From contig CP107246.1 in NCBI GenBank assembly GCA_030246985.1, forward strand, positions 2,640,354-2,704,353: a stretch of 64,000 nt of DNA. Direction: 5' to 3'. The notes under the pieces were generated by a model that was not told the origin of the DNA, did no database searches, and saw only the letters and a program-made list of their open reading frames with translations. The DNA is from Candidatus Nitricoxidivorans perseverans (GTDB lineage Bacteria > Pseudomonadota > Gammaproteobacteria > Burkholderiales > Rhodocyclaceae). The position numbers and the translations under genes are program-made. Below, one piece after another: positions 43,140 to 52,437 of this stretch. Positions within the stretch are counted from its first letter, which is position 1, and every line of letters starts with the position of its first letter.

Positions 43140-44129
43140 ATGACTGAACCCGACGACTCGCCACGCTACTCACCGCTCTGTCAATCCATGACGCGGGATG
43201 GCAAGACCGTTCAGGTCGACATATACGGAGACGGCGAAGGCGGCTGGCTCCTGGAAGTAATCGATGAATACGGCAACTCCAGTGTATGGGATGATCCTTT
43301 TGCGACCGACCAAGGCGCACTCGACGAGGTGCTGAAGACCATAAGTGAGGAAGGAATAGCCTCGCTGATCGGCTCGCCGTCGGAGAGGCTTCCGATGACC
43401 GGGCTAAATCAGTCCCTCTCAGAGGCCGAACTTGTTGAACTTGACGAGTTTCTCGGCAGCGAGGCGAATGAAGATACGGCGATGGATGTCTCGACGCTGG
43501 AGGGCTTCCTGACCGCCATCGCCATTGGCCCCCGCATGGTACCTCCCTCTGAATGGCTACCTTGGGTGTGGGACCTCGAAGAGGGGAAGGCTGAGGCTGA
43601 CTTCGAGAACGAAGCGCAAGCGAGCCAGATCATGTCGCTTATCCTGCGGCTCTACAACTCCGTGAATACCACGTTCAACACCGACCCGGCCTCGTTCGAG
43701 CCGATCTTCTGGCGGGGCATTCAATGGGGTGCCGCCGAGTGGAGTGAAGGCTTCATTACCGGCTTCATGTTCAACGAAGAGGCGTGGAGCCTGCTATCCA
43801 TTGGGCAGCCGACATGGTTCACGCCGTTCTTTCGACTCGGTACCGACGAGGGTATCGACCTCACCAACAGCGGTGGCGATGCCGAGAGATGGATGAACGA
43901 AATCGAACCCTCCCTCGTGAGAATTCACGCCTACTGGAAAGAGAAGCGCGTCAACCAGCCGGCTGCACTGCTCAGCAACGACTATCACCATCGCGGCAGG
44001 CAGAAGGGGTTCCCGCAGGTCGTTCGCGGCGGCCCGAAAATCGGACGTAACGAACCCTGCCCCTGCGGTAGCGGAAAGAAGTTCAAGAAGTGCTGCGGCG
44101 CGGACGGCGCTCCGCCGACGGTGCACTGA
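43140..44129 (+). CDS. YecA/UPF0149-like protein with C-terminal SEC-C motif
   Basis: A 329-aa protein. Residues about 90-260 resemble the UPF0149/YecA fold: [30 protein letters not shown] and the [14 protein letters not shown] helix. The last 25 residues carry the zinc-binding SEC-C motif [19 protein letters not shown], known from SecA, where it binds SecB and ribosomes. The N-terminal 80 residues are a separate small domain. The next gene begins in its stop codon (TGATG). Function unknown; a role in binding nascent chains or ribosomes is only an inference from the motif. Confidence 0.8.
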   Translation: MTEPDDSPRYSPLCQSMTRDGKTVQVDIYGDGEGGWLLEVIDEYGNSSVWDDPFATDQGALDEVLKTISEEGIASLIGSPSERLPMTGLNQSLSEAELVELDEFLGSEANEDTAMDVSTLEGFLTAIAIGPRMVPPSEWLPWVWDLEEGKAEADFENEAQASQIMSLILRLYNSVNTTFNTDPASFEPIFWRGIQWGAAEWSEGFITGFMFNEEAWSLLSIGQPTWFTPFFRLGTDEGIDLTNSGGDAERWMNEIEPSLVRIHAYWKEKRVNQPAALLSNDYHHRGRQKGFPQVVRGGPKIGRNEPCPCGSGKKFKKCCGADGAPPTVH

Positions 44130-44500
44130 TGGTCAAGCACGTGAAAGGGGACGAAGCTCGCGAGCATCGCATTGTCATGGAGGCCGTTGTTGATGCTTAC
44201 GACGAGATCGAACGGGCCATGGGCTGGTACTACTACCTGGAAAGTAAACTGGTTGTCCCTTTCAAAGCCCGTTGCAAGGTCAGGCGTGCCATTTCTCCGC
44301 TCAAGGTGGGGCAAGTGGTTGACGTATTGGGCATGGCTCCCGAAGAGGAATGTGAGTCGGAAATGTTCGTCATGATCAGCCATGCCGACGATTCCCTTGC
44401 CATACCGCTGGCGCAGCTGGAGTCCATGTCAAAGGATCAGGACACCCAGGAGGCTGTCGGCGACTGGCACTATTGGCTCGCCCAGGGCTACCAGTTCTAA
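44129..44500 (+). CDS. CcbP-like calcium-binding protein
   Basis: A 123-aa soluble acidic protein. HVKGDEAREHRIVMEAVVDAYD, ERAMGWYYYLESKL and FKARC match my memory of the CcbP calcium-binding family, first known from cyanobacteria. The end DTQEAVGDWHYWLAQGY is also typical. It begins on the last base of the SEC-C gene's stop, so it is coupled to it. Ca2+ binding is inferred from the family. Confidence 0.75.
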   Translation: MVKHVKGDEAREHRIVMEAVVDAYDEIERAMGWYYYLESKLVVPFKARCKVRRAISPLKVGQVVDVLGMAPEEECESEMFVMISHADDSLAIPLAQLESMSKDQDTQEAVGDWHYWLAQGYQF

Positions 44501-44693
44501 GCGACGCAATAACGCTGCGCTGCAAGTCAGGATAAGCACCAAGTTTCTTGCGCAGCGGAACCCACGCTGAATTGTTCGAATAATTCCACCGAGCTCGTCA
44601 TACCTCAAATAGGTCTTCTGCGCACACCGAAACGTGCCGGTTTTGTGCGCTTATACCCCTCATTTTCGGACTTGAATTTCGTAGCATGGAGGA

Positions 44694-44978
44694 ATGGAAT
44701 CATCGAACCTCCCGCTGCTTCTGACGATCGGCCAAGCCGCTGCCCTCGTGGGCTTTGCGCCGAAGACATTGGCGAAATGGCTCTATGGTTATCGACCCGC
44801 ACCGGTTGGGTGGCCCTCGCCGGTCAAGGCCGGGCGATCCGTCAGATATCGGCGTGTCGATATCGAGTCATGGGTTGACGGCCTCGGAGGCTCCTCTTTG
44901 GGCGTCACGGAAACCATTACCCAAACCGCTTCACCGCCACGGCGCCGAGGCCGACCCAAAAAAGAAGCTGCGAAGTGA
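44694..44978 (+). CDS. AlpA-like HTH regulator
   Basis: A 94-aa protein with an excisionase/AlpA-type winged HTH: LTIGQAAALVGFAPKTLAKW, then WPSPVKAGRSVRYRRVDIESWVDG. The C-terminal tail has a Pro/Arg/Lys-rich AT-hook-like part (RRRGRPKKE). GGAGG sits almost directly before the ATG, closer than usual, so a slightly later start is possible. Such proteins control excision or integrase expression in islands. It overlaps the next gene as GTGA. Confidence 0.8.
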   Translation: MESSNLPLLLTIGQAAALVGFAPKTLAKWLYGYRPAPVGWPSPVKAGRSVRYRRVDIESWVDGLGGSSLGVTETITQTASPPRRRGRPKKEAAK

Positions 44979-45931
44979 GGGCATCCCGCATTCCTCACCC
45001 GCTGGGCGGCCGCTTCATTCAGGTGTGGGAATGGGCAGTCCGAACCATCGGGCGCGACGCAGCAATAGTCATGGCTGAAATCGATTTCCTGGATAGAGCC
45101 CAGGATGCGCCGGGCCGACCTGTTGCCTCGCGTGCACGCATCCTTGCTGACCTTGAGGGCTTGGTGGGGAGAAACTCCGTCGATAATGCCTTACGGATAT
45201 TGGTCGAAGCCGGCTGGCTCAAGCGCCATGAGCGGCGAACGCTTGGGCCATTCAACATTCAGCGATCCTACGAGTTCTCCCTCGATGCCGCCGCGATAGC
45301 TGCCTCCCTCGGCCACAGCATGATGAACTCGGACTCTGGCGATCCCGACGTCCCGATTTCGGAAGGCCGGCAATCCCCAAATCGGGACCAGAGCCGAAAC
45401 CCGATCAGGGAGCCCCTAGAAAGGAAAGAAGAAGAGAAAGAAGCAGCAGCATCCAGCAAGCGTCAGATAGTTGCTGCTGCATCTGGCCACTCCACATCCA
45501 TCCAAGGCAAGCGCCGTCGCAAGCGGCCGAGTGGCATCGTCACATGGGTCCCGGAGGATGAAGTAGAAGCCTTGCGAATCGAAGCGGTGGCGTCTCAAGA
45601 AGACATAGTGAAAGCCATAGCAAGGCTATGTCGCAATGAGAAGCAACCGGTGCCGGGTATGGTGGCCATTGAACTCGAACGCATGACCGAAGAAGTTCAA
45701 TTGGCGCAACTTCGATCCGAAACCGAGGACCGTCACCAGTTTGCGCTCAACGCAAAGCCAGCGGATGATGTATCGGCCTTTGAGATCGGTATCAAGTTGA
45801 TGCCCAGCGCCGTTCGCAGAGGGGTGCGGGCCCGCCGGTCCGGTGCGCAACAGGCATTGGATGGCGATACTATTTTGCGAAAGGAACCGGCGGATCCTCT
45901 GCCCTCCCCAGCCAACTCCACAACACCTTGA
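44975..45931 (+). CDS. putative winged-helix replication-type island protein
   Basis: A 318-aa protein starting with GTG inside the stop region of the AlpA-like gene. Residues about 20-110 look like a winged helix (ASRARILADLEGLVGRNSVDNALRILVEAGWLKRHERR), as in phage or plasmid replication initiators. A Lys/Glu/Ala-rich linker and a Lys/Arg cluster (GKRRRKRPSG) follow. No family was recognised with confidence. The last 62 bases overlap the minus-strand gene of the integrase unit. Confidence 0.6.
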   Translation: MRASRIPHPLGGRFIQVWEWAVRTIGRDAAIVMAEIDFLDRAQDAPGRPVASRARILADLEGLVGRNSVDNALRILVEAGWLKRHERRTLGPFNIQRSYEFSLDAAAIAASLGHSMMNSDSGDPDVPISEGRQSPNRDQSRNPIREPLERKEEEKEAAASSKRQIVAAASGHSTSIQGKRRRKRPSGIVTWVPEDEVEALRIEAVASQEDIVKAIARLCRNEKQPVPGMVAIELERMTEEVQLAQLRSETEDRHQFALNAKPADDVSAFEIGIKLMPSAVRRGVRARRSGAQQALDGDTILRKEPADPLPSPANSTTP

Positions 45932-46160
45932 GCGCGAGCCAGTAGGCATAGGCCGTCGTCGGCGCCAGATCCCGATGCGCCTTCCAGTAGGCGATGACCT
46001 GTCGCTTGCCGATCTGCGCCAGGCCGGTCAACCCAAATTGCGCCTGCATCCAGTCGACCATGATGACCAACCGGTCCACCTGCTGGCGCCGGTTGGTTTT
46101 CCCACCATGGGCGACATACACATGCGCCCGACGACGAACCTGATCAGCCAAGGTAGGCAT
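45870..46160 (-). CDS. small core-binding-like partner of the integrase
   Basis: A 96-aa all-helical protein that starts 17 bases inside the integrase gene. The segment VDRLVIMVDWMQAQFGLTGLAQIGKRQVIAYWKAHR and LAPTTAYAYWLALKVLWSWLGR resembles the SAM-like core-binding domain of tyrosine recombinases, without a catalytic domain. It probably works with the integrase as a DNA-binding helper. This is inference from overlap and fold pattern. Confidence 0.6.
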   Translation of the reverse strand: MPTLADQVRRRAHVYVAHGGKTNRRQQVDRLVIMVDWMQAQFGLTGLAQIGKRQVIAYWKAHRDLAPTTAYAYWLALKVLWSWLGRAEDPPVPFAK

Positions 46161-47088
46161 TCGAGACGTCGACGCGGTTGTGGCCGAGTTCCTGGGCAAT
46201 CTGGGCGCGCACCGCCTGATCTCGCTCTTTGGCCTCCGACACATGTATCTGGAGCTGGAGGGCCAGCCACTCGTGATGCGGATCGCCATGCGGGATGCCG
46301 GCCATGACCGGGCACTCGGCGCCCATCTCCCGTTTGTAGCGCAGGTAGGCATAGGTGTGGCGCTCTCGGTGAAACCGGATAGCCAGCGCCGTCGCGATCC
46401 GGTAGCAGTGGCGGCGGAACTCCGCATAGGTCATGTCCGGGGGAACCAGTGAGTGATGGCTTCCCTGGTAAGCTTTGGCCACGCGAAGGATTTGCGTCTG
46501 CGGGCTCGTGCAGATCGGGATCTCCCGCCGACGGCCCCCTTTCGTGCCATTGATGACCGGCAGTACCTGAGCGGCGATATATGCGTCGGCATCGCGCGCA
46601 TCAAATTTCGCCGACTCCTCGAAGCGCAGTCCATAGGCCCGCTGCAACCGAAGCAGGATTTTGGTCAGCTTGTCGACGCTGGACAGCCAGTGGAAATGCT
46701 CGTTGGTGCTGACGAGCTGGCTATCCATGGCGATGCCGGTGCGTAACGGAATGCCGCAGTCGCGGGTGGGTGACACGGATACATGGCGATCGCCCCGGGC
46801 GATCTCGAGAACGCGGTTCACGGCACTGACATAATTCTGTGCGGTGGCCGGTTCCAGATCGCCATCATCGACCCGGTCCGACAGCGACTGGCCATAGGCA
46901 ATGACGACGTCGACCGTAATGATCTCCATGCGGCCGATGGCATGGTGTTCCCGGACATAGTCCACAAACAGATTCCAGCGATCCGCCATGGTGTCGATGC
47001 TCGAGAACGAGCGCATCCCTTCTTCGAGTGCGACGCGGCCGGCGGCCTTCATGTCGCGGGTACCAAGATCGAAGTTGCGGCTTCCCAT
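46144..47088 (-). CDS. tyrosine integrase of the phage_integr_N / Integrase_1 type
   Basis: A 314-aa integrase domain protein. The N-terminal part (about 1-110) matches the pattern of the phage integrase N-terminal family, with TAQNYVSAVNRVLEIARGD. The catalytic part has the first Arg in YGLRFEES, RERHTYAYLRY around the His/Arg box, LGHNR, and the likely nucleophile Tyr in NAYLG just before the stop. The ATG at 47088 has a perfect AAGGAGATATCT upstream. It lies about 5 kb inside the island, not next to the tRNA. Its activity on tRNA-Ser is not shown. Confidence 0.82.
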   Translation of the reverse strand: MGSRNFDLGTRDMKAAGRVALEEGMRSFSSIDTMADRWNLFVDYVREHHAIGRMEIITVDVVIAYGQSLSDRVDDGDLEPATAQNYVSAVNRVLEIARGDRHVSVSPTRDCGIPLRTGIAMDSQLVSTNEHFHWLSSVDKLTKILLRLQRAYGLRFEESAKFDARDADAYIAAQVLPVINGTKGGRRREIPICTSPQTQILRVAKAYQGSHHSLVPPDMTYAEFRRHCYRIATALAIRFHRERHTYAYLRYKREMGAECPVMAGIPHGDPHHEWLALQLQIHVSEAKERDQAVRAQIAQELGHNRVDVSNAYLG

Positions 47089-48006
47089 AGATATCTCCTT
47101 AATTGGCATGGGGTGGTGAATGAAGAAATTCGGGTACAACAAGTGATGCAGGTAAAACAGAGGTGGCGGACTGACCGCTATGAGGAATTCCCGGGCCTGC
47201 CGCAAGACCGAAGTCGAGTGGTGAGTGTTGGTTTCACGCGCTGCGGGCGCGGATGCCGTGCAGGCAGGCCATGGGGAAGGCGCTGGCCAGGGGTGGCCAG
47301 CGGCATGTTGTATCCAGCGTCGTCGTCCTACGGGCTGCCGGTCGAGGCAGGCAGGCTCACCAGGCGTGAGCGAGCTGTAGGCCCATCCTCGGTCGATGAC
47401 GGGACAATTTATGGGGTGTCACGCGTTTTCACGCGGCATCGGCCTGTCGGAAACCCGCATTGCGCAAGGCTTCCGGGGTTACTTTCGCTGCCCGTCTCTG
47501 TTCAGAGGAGAAGCTTCAAAAATGCAGACGAGCGAACGCCCGGCTGCCTATCTACTGCACAGGGTTGCCCCTGACACTCTCAAGATGCTGCTCAAATATC
47601 GCGCACGCCCTGCGCCGCGATTGTTCACGTGTTGCCTTAATGCTGATTATTTCCTCTCCCCAGCTAGGAAAGCCACGTCAAGGCTGCGGCGGGCACTGAT
47701 GCGATGAGAATGGTAGCAATCGCGATCACGATTTTGGCGGCGAAAAAGAAACTTTTCGGGCGCAATTCGGAAATCGTAGAGAGCCGGCCTGTGGTGAAGT
47801 CGACTGGCGGTTCACTGCAGTTACTCGGTACCCAAGAAAATAGCCGATTTTGTGATGCGGCATCTCTGGCGGTCCACTGGAGGTCGACTGAGCGAAGGTA
47901 TGCCACTGGCCAAGCTCCTATCCAATTTCCGAGTTGGACGTGACCGCACACAGCCGTCATTTTTCGGTGCAAATCGTAAGAGAGAACGCCGTGAATGGGA
48001 GACTTC
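47089..48006. other. gene-poor region
   Basis: About 920 bases between the divergent integrase and the Cys-rich gene. Only the integrase ribosome-binding site is recognised at the left end. Short open frames exist on both strands, none with a convincing family or ribosome-binding site. It probably carries the promoters of both neighbours. Confidence 0.5.
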
Positions 48007-48465
48007 ATGCCACTCCGGCACTGCTCAATCTGCGGCCGATCGTTCCAGCCTCATCCTCAAGTCGCCAAGCAGTCAGTTTGCTCGGATAAAGCGTGCCAGC
48101 GCGAACGAAAGCGTCGTTGGCAGCAGGCCAAACGTCTTGACGATCCCGATTACCACGATAACCAGACACGGTCTGCCAGGGCATGGGCGCAGCGAAATCC
48201 AGATTATTGGCACGACTATCGTGCTGGACACCCTGAATACGTCGAGCGTAATCGTGCCCAGCAAGGGCAACGCAATCGCCAAACCCGTGAAGGAATTGCA
48301 AAGATGGTCGCGTCATCAGCCGGAAAGCCCCTGCCAACAGGAACCTATCTCTTGCGTGTGGTCGCTCCCAGCGACGTTGCAAAGATGGACGCGTGGATCG
48401 TTGAAATCACGGCCCTGTCAGTGCAAAACGAAGATCTGGCGGCTGATTGCAAAGAGATGACTTGA
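48007..48465 (+). CDS. Cys-rich zinc-ribbon-like hypothetical protein
   Basis: A 152-aa protein. The N-terminal CSICGRSFQPHPQVAKQSVCSDKACQRERKRRWQQ carries four Cys in CxxC...CxxxxC spacing, a likely zinc ribbon. Then follow repeated YH/YW-rich segments (DPDYHDNQ, NPDYWHDYRAGHPEYVERNR), all basic and aromatic. GGGAG stands 5 bases before the ATG at 48007 (an earlier in-frame ATG is 12 bases upstream). I remember such proteins in front of recombinase plus RepB-like genes. A DNA- or RNA-binding role is inferred. Confidence 0.7.
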   Translation: MPLRHCSICGRSFQPHPQVAKQSVCSDKACQRERKRRWQQAKRLDDPDYHDNQTRSARAWAQRNPDYWHDYRAGHPEYVERNRAQQGQRNRQTREGIAKMVASSAGKPLPTGTYLLRVVAPSDVAKMDAWIVEITALSVQNEDLAADCKEMT

Positions 48466-48630
48466 TCGCCGCCGAAGCCTGCTGCTGCTAACTTCCGTGC
48501 GAAATGCTCTCGACACGCCATTCTCGATGTCTCGTGCGATTCCGTGCCTTGAGTCGCCAGGCACGTTGGCGCGTCCTCGTTCGGCAAGTCGGGAGTCATG
48601 GTTCGATTTCAAGGACAAGGGCTCCCATGC

Positions 48631-50196
48631 ATGGACAGCAACGACACAAACAACAGCACGCCAATTCAGGGGTCCATATTCCGCGCCGCCGAGTATGTGC
48701 GGATGTCCACAGAGCACCAGCAGTACTCCACAGAGAATCAGGCCGACAAGATTCGCGAATACGCCGCCCGGCGTGGCATCGAAATCGTCAAGACCTATGC
48801 CGACGCAGGCAAGAGCGGGCTGCGTATCGACGGACGGGCGGCCTTGCAGCAGCTTATCAGCGACGTGCAAACCGGCGCTGCCGACTTTCAGGTCATTCTC
48901 GTTTACGACGTCAGTCGCTGGGGCCGCTTCCAGGATGCCGACGAATCCGCCTACTACGAGTACATCTGCAAGCGAAAAGGCATCCTGGTCACTTACGTTG
49001 CGGAGCAGTTCGAAAACGATGGCTCGCCGGTCTCGACCATCGTCAAAGGCGTCAAGCGGGCCATGGCCGGCGAGTACAGTCGGGAGCTGTCGGCCAAGGT
49101 ATTTGCCGGCCAGTGCCGGCTGATCGAACTGGGTTACCGGCAAGGCGGCCCCGCTGGCTACGGCCTACGGCGCATCCTCATCGATCAGCAAGGTTCGATC
49201 AAAACCGAACTCACCCGCGGCGAGCACAAGAGCCTGCAAACGGATCGCGTCATCCTCATGCCTGGCCCTGAGGACGAGCAGCGCACCATCAACTTGATCT
49301 ATCAGTGGTTCATCAGCGAGGGCTTATCCGAATCCGGCATCGCCGGCCGCCTGAATGGCATGAAAGTACGCACCGACCTTGACCGCGAGTGGACGCGGAC
49401 TACCGTGCAGGAAGTTCTGACCAACGAGAAATACATTGGCAACAACGTCTACAACCGGATCTCCTTCAAGCTCAAGAAAACCCGTGTCGTCAATCCGCCA
49501 GAAATGTGGATCCGCAAGGAAGGTGCCTTCGATCCCATTGTGTTGCCCGAGATGTTCTACACCGCCCAGGGCATCATGCGCGAACGGGCGCGGCGTTACA
49601 CCGACGAGGAACTCATCGAGCGACTGCGCGAGCTTTACCAGAAGCACGGCTACCTCTCCGGCCTGATCATCAACGAAACGGAAGGTATGCCCTCGGCCGC
49701 CATCTACGCCCACCGTTTCGACAGCCTGATCCGCGCCTATCAGAGGGTCGGCTATACCCCGGACCGAGATTACCGCTATCTGGAAATCAACCGCCTTCTG
49801 CGTCAGTTACATCCACGTGTCGTCGCCGAGGCTGAAGCCGAGATTGCCGCTATCGGCGGCGCCGTCGTGCGCGATCCCGCCACCGATCTCCTACGCGTCA
49901 ATGATGAATTCAGTGTGTCGCTGATCCTGTCCCGCTGCCACACCTACGACAGCGGAAGCCGCCGCTGGAAGGTTCGTTTCGATACCAGCCTGCGGCCCGA
50001 TATCACGGTCGCCATTCGGCTCGATCCGGAAAACCAAGTACCGCTGGACTACTACCTGTTGCCGCGGCTCGACTTTGGATCAGCGCGCATCAATCTCGCG
50101 GAACAGAACGCCATCGAGTTTGAGAGCTATCGTTTCGACACACTCGACTACCTCTACGGCATGGCTGGGCGAACCCGACTGCGGAGGGCTGCATGA
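48631..50196 (+). CDS. large serine recombinase
   Basis: A 521-aa serine recombinase that would cut and rejoin DNA for mobility or inversion. The resolvase domain starts with RAAEYVRMSTEHQQYS, whose Ser is the nucleophile, followed by YADAGKSGLRIDGR and VYDVSRWGR. The recombinase domain (about 190-300) includes EWTRTTVQEVLTNEKYIGNNVYNR. The C-terminal part lacks the Cys-rich zinc ribbon of many phage integrases. An in-frame ATG at 48598 is possible, but 48631 is nearer the AAGGACAAGGG. It overlaps the first parB-like gene as ATGA. Confidence 0.9.
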   Translation: MDSNDTNNSTPIQGSIFRAAEYVRMSTEHQQYSTENQADKIREYAARRGIEIVKTYADAGKSGLRIDGRAALQQLISDVQTGAADFQVILVYDVSRWGRFQDADESAYYEYICKRKGILVTYVAEQFENDGSPVSTIVKGVKRAMAGEYSRELSAKVFAGQCRLIELGYRQGGPAGYGLRRILIDQQGSIKTELTRGEHKSLQTDRVILMPGPEDEQRTINLIYQWFISEGLSESGIAGRLNGMKVRTDLDREWTRTTVQEVLTNEKYIGNNVYNRISFKLKKTRVVNPPEMWIRKEGAFDPIVLPEMFYTAQGIMRERARRYTDEELIERLRELYQKHGYLSGLIINETEGMPSAAIYAHRFDSLIRAYQRVGYTPDRDYRYLEINRLLRQLHPRVVAEAEAEIAAIGGAVVRDPATDLLRVNDEFSVSLILSRCHTYDSGSRRWKVRFDTSLRPDITVAIRLDPENQVPLDYYLLPRLDFGSARINLAEQNAIEFESYRFDTLDYLYGMAGRTRLRRAA

Positions 50197-50528
50197 CAGA
50201 TAAGCTTTCAGCAGGCGAGATTCGGATGATTCCCCTCGACCGGGTTGACGTCCTGAATCCGCGACAACGCAATGCCAAAGTATTTGGTGACATCGTCGGC
50301 AACATCAAAGCGCTTGGCCTGAAGAAGCCGATTACGGTGACCCCGCGCACGACCGACGCCGGCGAACGGTTTCTCCTGGTTTGCGGCGAAGGGCGGTTGA
50401 CTGCATTCCGCAACCTCGGCGAGACCGAGATTCCCGCCTTGGCCATCGACGTCAGCGACGAGGATGCGTTCCTCATGAGCCTCGCGGAAAACATTGCCCG
50501 GCGCCAGTGTCGTCCGCTGGAAATCCTG

Positions 50529-51935
50529 GGCTGTTCACGGATTTCCTACGGTAAACAAGCGTGCCGACGGTAATGCGGGCGGCATGCAGTTATAGAGGAA
50601 CGAAGGCGTGTCCTCTGTGTTCAACTGGAAGATCTTGAGCTTGAGATACGCCATATCGCGGAAGCCTCGGGCACGGCGGCGCAGCAGGGCGATGGAGACG
50701 TTGCCGGCCTCCAGTCGCGCAGTGGTGATCGGATGAGCGGCGTAGGCGCAGATGCCGGAACGATGGGACTGCAAGGTCTTCACGAACTTGGCAAGGCCCG
50801 TGATCTTGGCGGCCTTGGCCATGCCGCACCAGTCGTCAAGGCGCTCGGCCATGTCCGTCGGTGTGGCCGGCTGGTGCCACAGGCGCTGCAACTGCTCCTT
50901 GAGCGTGTAGAGGGAAGCCAGCGGTTGGTTCTGTGCCAGCAACAGGTCAAGCCGGCCCTGGTCAGTGTCCTTGAGGGTGCTGCGATTGGAGAGCAGCAGC
51001 CACAGGCTGCCCTTGATCGCCTGCTGGCCGGTGAGGTCGCCCAGCGTCTTGGCCGCCTTGAACTCGGCGCGGCGGCAATCGCGGATCACCTTGTTGAACA
51101 TCTGCATGACGTGGAAGCGGTCGAAGACGATGGATGCCTGCGGCAGCGATTCGCGCACGGCGGCGATGTAGGCCGGCCCCATGTCGAGCGCGACGGCCTT
51201 GATGCCGGCAGCGCACTCCTGCGACAGGGCGTCGAGGAACTCGATCAGCACGGCGGACTCGCGCCCTTCCTTGACCCACAGGATGCGCCCGTAATGGGTG
51301 CCGGGCGACAGGTCATAGACCAGGGTGAAGTAGCTCTGTCCCTTGGCGCGGGCGACTTCATCGACGCCGAGGTAACGAATACCGGCAAGGGTTTGCGGCT
51401 GCGGAATTGGAATCGTCTCCGCCAGGTGTGCGCATTCGATGGCTTTCACCGAATCCCAGGACAGGCCGAAATGGCGCGCCACCGCCGAGATCGGCATGTG
51501 CCGGGCCAAGCCGGCGATCAGCCGCGCCAAGCGTTTCGTCACCCGCGCCTTGGGGCAGACAAACGGCAGTTGCTCCACGCGCACGTGGCCGGGCGACAGA
51601 AAGGTCTCGGCGTACTCGATCTCGACTTCGCAGGGCCAGCCGCCGATGGGTACGTCTCGCACCGTCCGCCGCAGCAGACGATTGACCTGCCCACGCCGCC
51701 CCGTGCGGCTATCCACCGGCCGCCGGCGCCGGTCACGGTTGCAGATGACCCGCACCCGACCGCCCTCTTCATCGAATACAACGCTCTTGATCACTTGCCC
51801 CTCAAGCCCCAAAATCTTCGCCGGGATGACCGCTCCCATAATGTTGTACCTGCCCGAGTCCTGGAAAACCCGCGTGGATACACCATCTCAGGGATGTCGG
51901 TCATCTCATTTACCGTAGGATTTGCCGGAAGAGCC
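50529..51935. mobile_element. ISL3-family insertion sequence, copy 1 (1407 bp)
   Basis: Imperfect 27-base terminal inverted repeats begin GGCTGTTC and (right end, complement) GGCTCTTC. An exact 8-bp target duplication AAATCCTG flanks it (50521-50528 and 51936-51943), the size known for ISL3. It carries one transposase on the minus strand. It is inserted in codon 113 of parB-like gene 1. Confidence 0.95.
50535..51839 (-). CDS. ISL3-family transposase (copy 1)
   Basis: A 434-aa DDE transposase. N-terminal zinc-binding and HTH part (FVCPKARVTKRLARLIAGL, ARHFGLSWDSVKAI), then Asp 1 in LGVDEVARAKGQ, Asp 2 in AVALDMGPAYIAAV, RFHVMQMFNKV, and the probable Glu in ARLEAGNVSIALLRRRARGF. The ends near YLKLKIF are typical. 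It is the only gene of the element and appears intact. Confidence 0.93.
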   Translation of the reverse strand: MGAVIPAKILGLEGQVIKSVVFDEEGGRVRVICNRDRRRRPVDSRTGRRGQVNRLLRRTVRDVPIGGWPCEVEIEYAETFLSPGHVRVEQLPFVCPKARVTKRLARLIAGLARHMPISAVARHFGLSWDSVKAIECAHLAETIPIPQPQTLAGIRYLGVDEVARAKGQSYFTLVYDLSPGTHYGRILWVKEGRESAVLIEFLDALSQECAAGIKAVALDMGPAYIAAVRESLPQASIVFDRFHVMQMFNKVIRDCRRAEFKAAKTLGDLTGQQAIKGSLWLLLSNRSTLKDTDQGRLDLLLAQNQPLASLYTLKEQLQRLWHQPATPTDMAERLDDWCGMAKAAKITGLAKFVKTLQSHRSGICAYAAHPITTARLEAGNVSIALLRRRARGFRDMAYLKLKIFQLNTEDTPSFLYNCMPPALPSARLFTVGNP

Positions 51936-52437
51936 AAATCCTGGCAGGCATTGCCCAACTCAAGGACAAGGGCTACACCCCCAAGCTCATCGCCGCCAAA
52001 ACCGGACTGACGATGCAATACGTTCAAGGCATTCTCACGCTTCTCGAACACGGCGAGGAGCGGCTGCTGGTCGCCGTCGAGAAAGGCCTAATTCCGCTCA
52101 ACGCAGCGCTCACCATTGTTGGTGCCGGCGACGACGATAAAGCGATTCAGGCGGCACTGCAGGAAGCCTACGAAACCGGCCAATTGCGCGGCAAACCATT
52201 GATGGAGGTGCGACGCATCATTGAGCGGCGGCAAACGCTGGGCCGATCGATGTCGCGAGGAACCTCGCGCAAGCGTGCCGAAACATCCACCACCGCTCTG
52301 GTTCGTACTTATCAGCGCGAGGTCGAGCGTCAGCAGCAAATCGTCAAGAAGGCCGAGATGGCACAGCAACGCCTGATATTTCTCATCGGCGCACTGCGAC
52401 AACTGCTCGCCGACGAAGATTTCGTGAATCTCTTGCG

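Noticed and set aside
46783..47574. Plus-strand frame opposite the integrase gene
   Set aside because: It runs antisense to the conserved integrase and has no recognisable domain.
47704..47943. Short frame with KKLFGRNSE resembling part of an IS66-type transposase
   Set aside because: The similarity covers only a few residues and no other transposase motif or inverted repeats are found.
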